DNA of 61,395 nucleotides from NCBI GenBank assembly GCA_036504075.1, contig DASXVX010000058.1:1-61395 (forward strand), in the 5' to 3' direction. Made by a program: the position numbers and the translations under genes. Positions within the stretch are counted from its first letter, which is position 1. Every line of letters starts with the position of its first letter. The notes under the pieces are model-generated. The model saw nothing but the letters and a program-made list of their open reading frames with translations, did not search any database and was not told the DNA's origin. Origin of the DNA: DASXVX01 sp036504075 (GTDB taxonomy: Bacteria > Bacillota > Sulfobacillia > Symbiobacteriales > Symbiobacteriaceae). Below, piece after piece: positions 16,168-24,001 of the stretch.

Positions 16168-16428
16168 ATGGCAGCGTCCACCGATTGGGAAATCGTGTTC
16201 CAGACCGGCGACCAGGTCGAAATCGAAATCATTCGCGGGCTGCTTACCACCAACGGCTTCCCCGTGGTGGTGGAGAAAAAAGGCCTCAAAGGCATGTCCT
16301 TCATGTTCGGCGAATCAGCCATTGGCGAGTACCTGCTGAAAGTTCCGCCGAACATGGTCGACGCGGCGCTGGCACTGCTGTCCGCCGATATTGAGGAGCC
16401 GGAGACGGAGCCTGAGAGCGAAAAATAG
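16168..16428 (+). CDS. DUF2007-like putative signal-transducing protein
   Basis: An 86-residue cytosolic protein of the DUF2007 type: an IIRGLLTTNGFPVVVEKKG opening typical of that fold, a middle loop, then LLKVPPNMVDAALALLS, and an acidic tail of Glu/Pro/Ser. GAGGAGGGGGC precedes the ATG. It is the last gene of the unit that begins with the GrdB-like gene and stops before a 22-bp hairpin. Family members are often annotated as signal-transducing but have no established function. Confidence 0.72.
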   Translation: MAASTDWEIVFQTGDQVEIEIIRGLLTTNGFPVVVEKKGLKGMSFMFGESAIGEYLLKVPPNMVDAALALLSADIEEPETEPESEK

Positions 16429-16434
16429 ACCTGC

Positions 16435-16480
16435 GCATAGCATGAGTCCGGTCGGCACGCCGACCGGACTCATGCTATGC
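16435..16480. terminator. bidirectional terminator, 22-bp perfect inverted repeat
   Basis: The arms at 16435-16456 and 16459-16480 are perfect reverse complements with two bases between them. It lies between the convergent DUF2007-like and coiled-coil genes and would serve both. Confidence 0.85.
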
Positions 16481-16487
16481 TTCAGGC

Positions 16488-17225
16488 CTACTTCGTGGGA
16501 CTCAACAGGTCGCTGACCTTGTGCCAGAGCAGGTTGAGCATATCCCGAGCCGAGGGCTGCTCCAGAATCAGCGCCCCCTTCGCTTGTTCGGCCAGGTCCA
16601 CTGCCTCCTTGACCGATCGCTTCACGGTGTCCGGCGCGACGTCCATGGCTTGCTGGAGCGTCCGGGCGGCGTTCCCCAGTTCGTCCTTGGCGAGTCCCCG
16701 GTTCCCCTCCGCCCAGTGGACCTGGGCCAGCAGCACTTCGCCCTGGGCCTTGACCACGAGGGTTTTCCACTTCAGCTCCAGTGAGAGCGCCTGGGCCGTC
16801 TCCTTGCCCTGCCTGGCCACCTCGTCGGTCACGGACTTCTGCAGATCTTTCAGCTTGGTGTCCAGGTCGTCCTGGGTTTTCTTCAGGTCCAGCTTCAGCG
16901 TGTCGATCTCTTTCAGTCTGGCGTCCAGCGTGATTGTGTTGCCGTTCTGGCCCAGCAGCAGCTTCGCTTCGGTGGCCGCTGTCTCCACCCGGGTCATCTG
17001 TGCTTCCAGTTGGTCCTGCCGGCCCCGGAGTTCCTGCCGGAGCGCCGTGACCTGCGCAGCGGTGTCCTGCTGCTCGGACCGGATTCGCCATTCAAACACC
17101 CCATATGCAGCGGCGGCCGAAACGGCACATACCAGTATAAGCAACGCTATTGCCCTCAGGACCGACTTAAGCAATTGCAGCGGGCGTCCTGCCTCGGTTC
17201 CCGGTTCCAGGGGGGGAAGGCTCAT
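16488..17225 (-). CDS. membrane-anchored coiled-coil protein
   Basis: A 245-residue protein with one N-terminal membrane helix (about residues 24-44, AIALLILVCAVSAAAAYGVF) and a long extracytoplasmic heptad-rich region (about 50-140: EQQDTAAQVTALRQELRGR, then DTLKLDLKKTQDDLDTKLKDL). A C-terminal helical part contains EVLLAQVHWAEGNRGLAKDEL, which looks like a TPR-type hairpin. AAAGGAGGT precedes the ATG. No enzyme motif is present. It is divergent from the amino-acid ABC transporter. A scaffolding or envelope role fits, but no family name can be given. Confidence 0.75.
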   Translation of the reverse strand: MSLPPLEPGTEAGRPLQLLKSVLRAIALLILVCAVSAAAAYGVFEWRIRSEQQDTAAQVTALRQELRGRQDQLEAQMTRVETAATEAKLLLGQNGNTITLDARLKEIDTLKLDLKKTQDDLDTKLKDLQKSVTDEVARQGKETAQALSLELKWKTLVVKAQGEVLLAQVHWAEGNRGLAKDELGNAARTLQQAMDVAPDTVKRSVKEAVDLAEQAKGALILEQPSARDMLNLLWHKVSDLLSPTK

Positions 17226-17337
17226 TTTCGGTACCTCCTTTGAATAGACCGGATATTTTTTTGCATAAACCGTTCGGGTTTAGCAGGTAATGATCTACCA
17301 GCGGGCGAATCATGGGGAAAGTTCCATGCCATCATCA

Positions 17338-17385
17338 TAACGAACGGTCATGGTAACGAACGGTCGATATTACGAACGGTGTGGG
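17338..17385 (+). repeat. three 16-base tandem direct repeats upstream of the ABC transporter
   Basis: TAACGAACGGTC-type units begin at 17338, 17354 and 17370 and share the core ACGAACGGT (17340, 17356, 17372). An inverted core copy, ACCGTTCG, lies at 17269-17276. The array ends 33 bases before the binding-protein start, which makes a repressor or activator binding array plausible. Confidence 0.6.
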
Positions 17386-17418
17386 ACAACAAGGAACGAC
17401 TGAGGGGGGTTTCCGGTT

Positions 17419-18240
17419 ATGAAGAAGAGTTCCGCTTTGCTCCTGGTTATCCTGCTGCTTGCGATGTCGTTGGTTGCAGCGTGCGGTGGCGCTAAACAAC
17501 AGACTGGCGCCAGCACTGACGGCTCGCTGGACCGGGTGAAGAAAGCGGGCAAGCTTCAGGTCGCCGTAGACGCCACATATCCGCCGATGGAGTTCGTGGA
17601 CAAAGACGGCAAGACCCCCATCGGGTTTGACGTGGACCTCGCCAAGGCGATCGCCAAGAAGCTGGGCGTTCAGGCTGAGATCATCGTCACCGACTGGGAC
17701 GGCATTCTCTCTGGCCTGACCTCGAAGCGCTACGACGTGATCATGTCCTCCATGAACATCACGCCGGAACGCCAGAAGGAAGTCGACTTCATCGAGTACG
17801 CCAAGATGTCCCAGGTCTTCGTCTCCAAGAAGGGCGTCGCCGTGAAGGCGGAGAAGGACCTTTCCGGCAAAATCATCGTCGTCCAGGCCGACACCACTTC
17901 CCAGGAGTGGGCGGAGAAGATCAAGACAGACACCGTGAAGGACATCAAGGAGATCCGGTCCTTCAAGGGTGCCACGGACGCGTTCCTCGAGGTCAAGAAC
18001 GGCCGCGGTGACGTCATCGTCATCGACGAGCCGGTGGGCCTGTACTATGCGAAATTGGATGCGGCCACGTTCACCGTGACCGGCCGGGCGCTGGCTCCCG
18101 AGCCCGTCGGCATTGCCATCCGCAAGGACGACAAGGACCTGAATGCTGCCATGACCAAGGCGTTTACTGACCTGAAGGCCGACAAGACCGTCGAAAAGCT
18201 CTCCAACCAGTGGTTCGGCATTCCCGAGCTGGGCAAGTAG
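17419..18240 (+). CDS. polar amino-acid ABC transporter substrate-binding lipoprotein
   Basis: Extracellular solute-binding protein, family 3, tethered to the membrane by a lipid on C22 (lipobox LVAAC). The mature domain has the family pattern: GKLQVAVDATYPPMEF, IGFDVDLAKAIAKKLG, DWDGILSGLTSKRYDVIMSS and GRGDVIVIDEPVGLYY. It should capture a polar amino acid such as Gln, Glu, Arg or cystine; the exact ligand is not evident. GAGGGGGG precedes the ATG. A terminator-like hairpin follows at 18256 before the permease gene, which would make this protein more abundant than the transporter subunits. Confidence 0.93.
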   Translation: MKKSSALLLVILLLAMSLVAACGGAKQQTGASTDGSLDRVKKAGKLQVAVDATYPPMEFVDKDGKTPIGFDVDLAKAIAKKLGVQAEIIVTDWDGILSGLTSKRYDVIMSSMNITPERQKEVDFIEYAKMSQVFVSKKGVAVKAEKDLSGKIIVVQADTTSQEWAEKIKTDTVKDIKEIRSFKGATDAFLEVKNGRGDVIVIDEPVGLYYAKLDAATFTVTGRALAPEPVGIAIRKDDKDLNAAMTKAFTDLKADKTVEKLSNQWFGIPELGK

Positions 18241-18255
18241 GTTTTGAGTTGCTAG

Positions 18256-18291
18256 CCGGCGGCAGTGCCAACTCACTGCCGCCGGATTTTT
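18256..18291 (+). terminator. intra-operon terminator between binding protein and permease genes
   Basis: CCGGCGGCAGTG pairs with CACTGCCGCCGG over six bases, followed by ATTTTTCT. Partial read-through would supply the permease and ATPase at lower level than the binding protein. Confidence 0.85.
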
Positions 18292-18328
18292 CTGGTCGGC
18301 ATCCAACAGGACAGGGGGCTGGAACGCC

Positions 18329-18985
18329 TTGTCGGGTTTTCTTGAGTACTCGGCTCGCATCATTCCGATCCTGCTGCAGTCCATGCAGTGGACGCTGGAA
18401 CTGACAGTGGTGGCGGCCGTGTTTGGCACCTTGCTGGGCCTCATGACCGCCTTCGCCCGCATCTCCAAGAGCAGGATCCTGAACCTGATTGCCAGCGGCT
18501 ATATCACGCTCTTCCGCGGCACACCGCTCTTGCTGCAAGTGCTGTTCTTCTATGCCGGCCTGCCGCAAATTGGATTAACCCTGGACCCCTTCCCCAGCGT
18601 CGCAATCGCGTTCATTCTGAACGCCGGCGCCTACATTGCGGAGATCATCCGTGGCGCCATTCAATCCATCGATAAAGGGCAGATGGAGGCCGCGCGGTCT
18701 CTGGGCATGAGCTACGGACAGGCCATGCGCCGGGTCATCCTGCCACAGACCTTCCGCCGCCTGGTACCGCCGATGGTCAACGAAATGGCGGCGCTCACCA
18801 AGGACACTTCGCTCGCCATGGTGGTCGGCATCAAGGAATTGATGAAGACCAGCCAGCACCTGCAGGCGTCGTCGTTCAAAGTGGCCCAGACCTACGTCTG
18901 GACGGCGTTGCTGTACCTGATCGTCACCGTCGCGCTGACGACCCTGGCCTCCTACTACGAAAAGAAGTTGGAGGCGAGAGGCTGA
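18329..18985 (+). CDS. polar amino-acid ABC transporter permease
   Basis: Membrane subunit of the HisM/GlnP family, 218 aa. Hydrophobic segments are visible near residues 10-38, 50-75, 82-102 and 188-210. The first cytoplasmic segment (ARISKSRILNLIASGYITLFRGTPLLLQ) and the EAA loop (QMEAARSLGMSYGQAMRRVILPQ), which contacts the ATPase, are typical. The TTG start at 18329 follows an AGGGGG site 14 bases upstream; no better start is near. It is followed by the ATPase gene after one base. Confidence 0.92.
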   Translation: MSGFLEYSARIIPILLQSMQWTLELTVVAAVFGTLLGLMTAFARISKSRILNLIASGYITLFRGTPLLLQVLFFYAGLPQIGLTLDPFPSVAIAFILNAGAYIAEIIRGAIQSIDKGQMEAARSLGMSYGQAMRRVILPQTFRRLVPPMVNEMAALTKDTSLAMVVGIKELMKTSQHLQASSFKVAQTYVWTALLYLIVTVALTTLASYYEKKLEARG

Positions 18986-18986
18986 T

Positions 18987-19751
18987 ATGGCGGAACCGAT
19001 TCTGCAGATCCAGGATCTGCACAAGTACTTCGGCAAGAACGAGGTGCTGAAAGGCATCAATCTGGATATCAGGCCGGGCGAAGTGGTGGTCGTAATCGGA
19101 CCGTCGGGCTCGGGCAAGTCGACCCTGCTGCGCTGCGTCAACTTCCTGGAGGAGCCGACCCACGGGCGGATTCTGTTCCGGGGCGAAGAGGTCGGCCGCA
19201 AGCAGGTCGGCGACCGGCACCTGCATCTGCCGGAAAAAGTGCTGGACGAGCAGCGCACCCACCTGGGCATGGTCTTCCAACGGTTTAACCTGTTCCCGCA
19301 CATGACCGCCCTGGAGAACGTTACGGACGCACTCATCCATGTGAAGAAGCTGGACAAGGTGCGGGCGCTTGAGGCGGGCATGAAACTGCTCATCCGAGTC
19401 GGCCTGGTCGAGAAGAAAGACGAGTACCCCAACCGGCTCTCCGGCGGCCAGCAGCAGCGGGTGGCCATCGCCCGGGCACTGGCCATGGAGCCCGCGGTGA
19501 TGCTCTTCGACGAGCCCACCTCGGCGCTGGACCCGGAGCTGGTGGGCGAAGTGCTCCAGGTCATGAAGGACCTGGCCAGGGACGGCATGACCATGATGGT
19601 GGTCACCCATGAGATGGGCTTCGCCCGCGAAGTGGGCCACCGGCTGATTTTCATGGACGGCGGGGTTATCGTGGAAGAGGGCAAGCCCGCCGACGTGCTG
19701 GCCAGCCCCCAGAAGCCCCGGACGAAAGAGTTTTTGGCCAAAGTGCTGTAA
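18987..19751 (+). CDS. polar amino-acid ABC transporter ATP-binding protein
   Basis: ATPase subunit of the GlnQ/HisP family, 254 aa, acting on the cytosolic face of the membrane. Walker A is GPSGSGKST, the Q-loop is in MVFQRFNLFPHMTALENV, the signature is LSGGQQQR, Walker B is AVMLFDEPTSALDPE, and the switch His is in VVTHEMGF. A 20-residue insertion (KQVGDRHLHLPEKVLDEQR) before the Q-loop is longer than in E. coli GlnQ. GAGGCGAG precedes the ATG. Last gene of the transporter operon; a terminator follows at once. Confidence 0.94.
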   Translation: MAEPILQIQDLHKYFGKNEVLKGINLDIRPGEVVVVIGPSGSGKSTLLRCVNFLEEPTHGRILFRGEEVGRKQVGDRHLHLPEKVLDEQRTHLGMVFQRFNLFPHMTALENVTDALIHVKKLDKVRALEAGMKLLIRVGLVEKKDEYPNRLSGGQQQRVAIARALAMEPAVMLFDEPTSALDPELVGEVLQVMKDLARDGMTMMVVTHEMGFAREVGHRLIFMDGGVIVEEGKPADVLASPQKPRTKEFLAKVL

Positions 19752-19755
19752 AGTC

Positions 19756-19780
19756 AAGCCGGGGCAAACGCCCCGGCTTT
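19756..19780 (+). terminator. terminator of the amino-acid transporter operon
   Basis: AAGCCGGGGC pairs with GCCCCGGCTT around AAAC, followed by TTTGAGTTT, five bases past the ATPase stop. Confidence 0.88.
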
Positions 19781-19862
19781 GAGTTTCCTTTAAGCGAAAA
19801 ATGAGCCGACCGTGGTTGTATAGGGGGGAGGCGTCATTAATCGGGGCGGGAGGCGAGCGTTC

Positions 19863-20717
19863 ATGAGCGTTCGGTGGATGCGCCGGCTGTTGGGAGTCGG
19901 CATCGTGCTGGTCGCGTGTGTCGTGGTGGCAACAACGGCCCTCGCGGCAGAAACGGTTCACCTGTACCTGAAGGTGAACGGCACCGATGTCAAGGGCGAG
20001 TCAACGCAGAAATCGTTGGGGCGGGCGGACAGCATCGAATGCATGCAATTCGACCAGGAGGTCTCCCAGACGTCGGCCGGGGGGATTGCGTACGGACCGA
20101 TTACCTGTGTCAAGCGGGTGGACAAGTCGACGCCGCTGCTGCTGCAGGCCCTCGTGAAACGGCAGTCGGTCGATGCGGTTTTCAAGTTCTTCCGACCGAG
20201 TCCCACCGGCGACGGTACCACCCAGCAGTTTTTTACCGTGCAGATCAAAGGGGGCCGCATTTCCAACTACCGGCTCCGGGTACGGGACACATTGGTCCCG
20301 GCCTCGTCCAACTTGCCGCCGGTGGAAGAGATTACGTTTACCTACCAGTCGATCTCGTGGCAGTACACCGACGGCGGCGTGGCCTTTGAAGTTACCCTCC
20401 CCGGTTCTGGTTCGGAAAAGTCGGCGGGGGTTGCAGGGTACAACCTCCAGGCCGATGTGAAGGATCGGACGGTCTCCCTGTCCTGGTCAGCGCCGGCTGT
20501 GCCTGCGGGGAAGAAGCTCATTGGGTACGATGTCTACCGCTCTGAAGAAGAGAACCACCTGGTTGACGATAGACACCGGATTACGGACTTCCCGGTCGAA
20601 AAGCCGGTGCTCACGGACCGTGCCGACCGAGGGACGTATTACTACACGGTTCAGGCGGTGCTGACCGACGGCACCAAGCTTGATCCGGCCCCGGCCGTTG
20701 CGGTGGAGATCCGTTAG
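19863..20717 (+). CDS. secreted Hcp-like protein fused to a fibronectin type III-like domain
   Basis: A 284-residue secreted protein. A signal peptide covers residues 1-29 (cleavage near ALA-AE). Residues 31-175 match the Hcp tube-protein family of type VI secretion: HLYLKVNGTDVKGES, GPITCVKRVDKSTPLLLQAL, DAVFKFFRPSPTGDG and EEITFTYQSISWQY. Residues 190-284 resemble a fibronectin type III fold (VSLSWSAPAVPAGKKLIGYDVYR to GTYYYTVQAV). No other type VI genes are in the window, and Firmicutes are not known for that system. A surface or extracellular structural role is inferred. GGGAGGCG precedes the ATG. Confidence 0.78.
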   Translation: MSVRWMRRLLGVGIVLVACVVVATTALAAETVHLYLKVNGTDVKGESTQKSLGRADSIECMQFDQEVSQTSAGGIAYGPITCVKRVDKSTPLLLQALVKRQSVDAVFKFFRPSPTGDGTTQQFFTVQIKGGRISNYRLRVRDTLVPASSNLPPVEEITFTYQSISWQYTDGGVAFEVTLPGSGSEKSAGVAGYNLQADVKDRTVSLSWSAPAVPAGKKLIGYDVYRSEEENHLVDDRHRITDFPVEKPVLTDRADRGTYYYTVQAVLTDGTKLDPAPAVAVEIR

Positions 20718-20731
20718 GGCGAGGCCGCGAA

Positions 20732-20759
20732 AAAGACCAGGCGAATGCGCCTGGTCTTT
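20732..20759. terminator. bidirectional terminator between convergent genes
   Basis: AAAGACCAGGCG pairs with CGCCTGGTCTTT around four bases, with A and T runs outside, so it can act on both strands. Confidence 0.88.
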
Positions 20760-20768
20760 CTATTGGCC

Positions 20769-21656
20769 CTAGGGGTTCGGGGGCGCCTGACCACCGTCGG
20801 GGCCGGCGGACGGGGCCGGCGCAGGCGTGGGTGCAGGGGTCGGAGCGACAGGCCGTCTGATAGGAGTCAGCGGCGTCGGAACGGGCGGTCCGGCGGGCGC
20901 CGGAGGCGGCGGGATGGGCGGTCCGGCGATTTTGGCGACCACCAGCTTGCCCTGTTCGTTCCAGCTCCAGGCCAGGCCTACGCCCAGGTAGGTGGGCTTG
21001 GAACCATCCGCGTTGGCCGACCATAACTGTTTGCCGGCTTTATCGTTAACATAGTAGAGGACCTGCTTGCCGTCCGGGGAGAAGGCGACAACCTCCTTGC
21101 CCTGCAGGCCGGCCGGCAGGGCCGTTACCCGAGCGTGCTCGGGGTCGGCTTCCAGCCAGAGGCCCTTGCTGTCCTGGATCAGGAGCGTGCCCCGGACCGT
21201 CCATTCGATCGACTTGACGGTGGCGGGACCGGCCGCTGGGGCGGGCTTGACATTGGGCTTTTCGGAATCCGGTTTGGCCGGTGGCGCCGGTACGGTCGGG
21301 GTGCCGGGCGCCGGAGCCGCGTCGGGCAGTTGAATCTGCCAGAGCCAGGCGCCGTCAACTCGTGCGACCCAGGCGCCCTGGGCCGTGAGGGCCGCCCGGA
21401 AGCGGTCGCCCGGCGAGGATGTGCCGGTCGCCAGGGCTGTCAGGGTATCACGGGCAGGCGTCTCGGCATAGAGTCCAAAAGGTGGCCGCTCGGTCAGCGG
21501 GGCGGGCTGGTCCGGAGCGGGCCGGGCCGGCAGGCCGGCGGCGGCCGGGGCCTCCGGGTCCAGATGCTGCAGCACAAGGCCCTGGGGCTTGTTGCATCCC
21601 ACCGCCACCAGGGCGAGGGCGGCGACCCCCCAGGCGGCTAAGCGCTTCATGGTCAC
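20769..21656 (-). CDS. Pro-rich lipoprotein with beta-propeller-like segment
   Basis: A surface lipoprotein. Its signal sequence (MKRLAAWGVAALALVAVGC) ends in a lipobox with Cys. GTG 21656 lies 9 bases after AGGAG; ATG 21650, three codons... two codons downstream, is almost equally possible. The middle has a TolB/WD-like repeat (VVAFSPDGKQVLYYVNDKAGKQ, then LWSANADGSKPTYLGVGLAWSW) framed by long Pro/Ala stretches at both sides, and the last 45 residues are almost entirely Pro, Ala and Gly. Such tails span or interact with the wall. No enzyme motif is seen and no family name can be given with confidence. Confidence 0.75.
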   Translation of the reverse strand: MTMKRLAAWGVAALALVAVGCNKPQGLVLQHLDPEAPAAAGLPARPAPDQPAPLTERPPFGLYAETPARDTLTALATGTSSPGDRFRAALTAQGAWVARVDGAWLWQIQLPDAAPAPGTPTVPAPPAKPDSEKPNVKPAPAAGPATVKSIEWTVRGTLLIQDSKGLWLEADPEHARVTALPAGLQGKEVVAFSPDGKQVLYYVNDKAGKQLWSANADGSKPTYLGVGLAWSWNEQGKLVVAKIAGPPIPPPPAPAGPPVPTPLTPIRRPVAPTPAPTPAPAPSAGPDGGQAPPNP

Positions 21657-21784
21657 AGATGGGCTCTCCTTTGCCGGTCGGGCGAAGGGAAATCGCCCGG
21701 CCTCGGGGAATTCATATTGATAGATCTTTCTAGGTCTAGAACTGGTAGGTATAGGCGCATCGCCGGTCCGTCCGGTGGGCATGC

Positions 21785-21790
21785 TATAAT
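21785..21790 (+). promoter_or_regulatory. extended -10 promoter of the murT operon
   Basis: TGC TATAAT with TATAAT at 21785-21790, 67 bases before the murT start. No convincing -35 is present, as is common for extended -10 promoters. Confidence 0.55.
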
Positions 21791-21856
21791 GATACCACGA
21801 TTCTAGTTAACATAACCGGGTTATCTGACACCGACCGATAGAGAAGAGGGACCGCG

Positions 21857-23251
21857 ATGAATCTCCGGCTGCTTCTGGCCGTCTGGACCGGAAAGAGCGT
21901 CATCTCCGTCACCCGGCTGCTGGGGCGGGGCGGCACCACGCTGCCCGGCACGGTGGCCCGCAGGGTTGATCCGGACATCCTCCGCGAGCTGTCGGCAGGG
22001 CCGGGTCAGGGCGTTATCGCCGTGACCGGCACCAACGGCAAGACCACGACCTCCAAAATGCTCTCGGCCATGTTCGAGGCGGCGCAGCTTTCGGTGACGC
22101 ACAATCGGGCCGGCGCTAATTTGATTTCGGGACTGACGACGGCGTTCCTGCAAAATGCCTCCTGGAATGGCCGGGCGGCCGGCGGCGTCGGACTCATGGA
22201 GATCGACGAGGCGACCATGCCGCAAGCCTGCAAAGAGATCCGGCCCCGAGCCGCAGTGGTCACCAATTTTTTCCGTGACCAGCTAGACCGCTACGGCGAA
22301 CTGGAACATACGGTCAATTTCGTGGGCAAGGGACTCGACAGCCTGGCCAAGGGCGCCAGGGCGGCCCTGAACGCCGACGACCCCAACTGCGCCGGTCTCG
22401 GGCGTCGGCAAAACGTGACGCCGCTCTATTACGGCATCGATGACGAATCGGTGGGCGCACATGAAATGAACCAGACCGCCGACGCCAAGAACTGCGTCGT
22501 GTGCGGGACGGAATACGTGTACAAGATCTTTTATTATGCCCATCTGGGCAAGTATCGCTGTCCCAAGTGCGGTCACGAGCGGCCGGCCCCCGACGTCTAT
22601 GTGGACCGCATCAAGGACATGGACGCCCGGGGCTCCACGCTCCACGTTGTAACGCCGGCGGGCGAATTTGCGGCACGGCTGCAGATACCCGGCCTGTACA
22701 ACATTTACAACGCCCTGGCGGCCGTGGCCGGTGCCGTGACCATGGGCCTGCCGCTGGATGCCATCAAGGCGGGCATGGAGACGACGACCAGCCAGTTCGG
22801 GCGCATGGAACTGATCCCCATGAACGACCGCGACGTCTTCATGGCGCTGGTGAAGAATCCGGCCGGTTTCAATTCGGTCATCCAGACGGTGATGCAGTCT
22901 GGTTCGCGCAAGAACCTCGTCATCTGCATCAACGACTTGTACGCCGACGGTACGGACATTTCCTGGCTCTGGGATGTGGATTTCGAGGCGCTGGCAACCC
23001 ACCAGGACGAGATCAACTTCGTCATCTGCTCGGGTTTGCGGGCCGAGGATATGGCGGTCCGGCTCAAGTACGCCGGCTTGGAAATCGCCAAACTCAGCGT
23101 CGAGAAGGACTTGAACAAGGCGCTCGATCAAGGACTCAAGTTTATCAAACCGGGCGAACTGCTGTACATCATGCCCACCTACACCGCGATGCTGCAAATG
23201 CGGGAGATCATTCAAAAGATGGGCTTTACGAAGAAGTTCTGGGAGGTGTAG
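21857..23251 (+). CDS. murT: lipid II isoglutaminyl synthase, Mur ligase-like subunit MurT
   Basis: With GatD, MurT amidates the alpha-carboxyl of D-Glu in the peptidoglycan stem to D-isoglutamine, using ATP and glutamine-derived ammonia. The Mur ligase P-loop is TGTNGKTTT (57-65). A zinc-ribbon insertion carries C213, C216, C235 and C238, as in known MurT. The C-terminal DUF1727 domain follows (NPAGFNSVIQ, LVICINDLYADGTDISWLWDVD). Length 464 aa is typical. The ATG follows GAGAAGAGGG; gatD starts 3 bases after the stop. No membrane segment; it works at the inner face of the membrane on lipid-linked precursor. Confidence 0.95.
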   Translation: MNLRLLLAVWTGKSVISVTRLLGRGGTTLPGTVARRVDPDILRELSAGPGQGVIAVTGTNGKTTTSKMLSAMFEAAQLSVTHNRAGANLISGLTTAFLQNASWNGRAAGGVGLMEIDEATMPQACKEIRPRAAVVTNFFRDQLDRYGELEHTVNFVGKGLDSLAKGARAALNADDPNCAGLGRRQNVTPLYYGIDDESVGAHEMNQTADAKNCVVCGTEYVYKIFYYAHLGKYRCPKCGHERPAPDVYVDRIKDMDARGSTLHVVTPAGEFAARLQIPGLYNIYNALAAVAGAVTMGLPLDAIKAGMETTTSQFGRMELIPMNDRDVFMALVKNPAGFNSVIQTVMQSGSRKNLVICINDLYADGTDISWLWDVDFEALATHQDEINFVICSGLRAEDMAVRLKYAGLEIAKLSVEKDLNKALDQGLKFIKPGELLYIMPTYTAMLQMREIIQKMGFTKKFWEV

Positions 23252-23254
23252 GCC

Positions 23255-24001
23255 GTGGAACACCCGCGCCTTCAGATCGGCTGGCTCTATCCGGAGTACA
23301 TGAACCTGTATGGTGACCGGGGGAACATTATCGTGTTTGAGCAGCGGTGCCGCTGGCACGGCCTGGACCCCGTCGTCACGAAGGTGACCCTGGGCGCTAC
23401 GGCCGACTTCCGGCAGTTCGACCTGGTGATGTTCGGCGGCGGGCAGGACCGGGAGCAAGCGATCATCGCCGAGGATTTTATGAAGGTGAAAGGTGATTCG
23501 CTGGGAACGGCCATCCATGACGGCCTGGCGGTGCTGGCGGTCTGCGGCGGTTACCAGATGCTTGGCAAGTATTTCAAGACGCATAAGGGCGAGATGCTGC
23601 AGTTCACCGGCATCCTGGACCTTTGGACGGAGGGCTCACAGGACCGGATGATCGGCAACGTGGTGGCGGAGTCCGACATTTTTGGCGAGACGAAGACGCT
23701 GGTGGGGTTCGAAAACCATTCCGGAAAGACGTACCTGGGCCACGGCGTCAAGCCGCTGGGCCGGGTGCTGAAGGGCTACGGCAACAACGGCAAGGACCGG
23801 CAGGAGGGCGTGCTGTTCAAGAACTGCGTCGGCACGTACCTGCACGGCTCGATTCTGCCGAAGAACCCGCGCCTGGCCGACTGGCTGATTCAGCGGGCGC
23901 TGGACCGGCGGTACGGCGGCGACGTGAAAATCGGCGAGCTCCCCGACGAACTGGAGCAGAAAGCGCACGAGGCGATCATTGCGCGCTTCGGCAAAGAATG
24001 A
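23255..24001 (+). CDS. gatD: lipid II isoglutaminyl synthase, glutamine amidotransferase subunit GatD
   Basis: Class I glutamine amidotransferase that supplies ammonia to MurT. The nucleophile is C97 in VLAVCGGYQ and the catalytic His is H197 in VGTYLHGSILPKNP. The N-terminus (LYPEYMNLYGDRGNI) and DLVMFGGGQDREQ are GatD-typical. Length is 248 aa. The GTG start lies 3 bases after murT, and the stop overlaps the start of a Cys-rich third gene (ATGA), so three proteins are probably made from one transcript. Confidence 0.95.
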   Translation: MEHPRLQIGWLYPEYMNLYGDRGNIIVFEQRCRWHGLDPVVTKVTLGATADFRQFDLVMFGGGQDREQAIIAEDFMKVKGDSLGTAIHDGLAVLAVCGGYQMLGKYFKTHKGEMLQFTGILDLWTEGSQDRMIGNVVAESDIFGETKTLVGFENHSGKTYLGHGVKPLGRVLKGYGNNGKDRQEGVLFKNCVGTYLHGSILPKNPRLADWLIQRALDRRYGGDVKIGELPDELEQKAHEAIIARFGKE

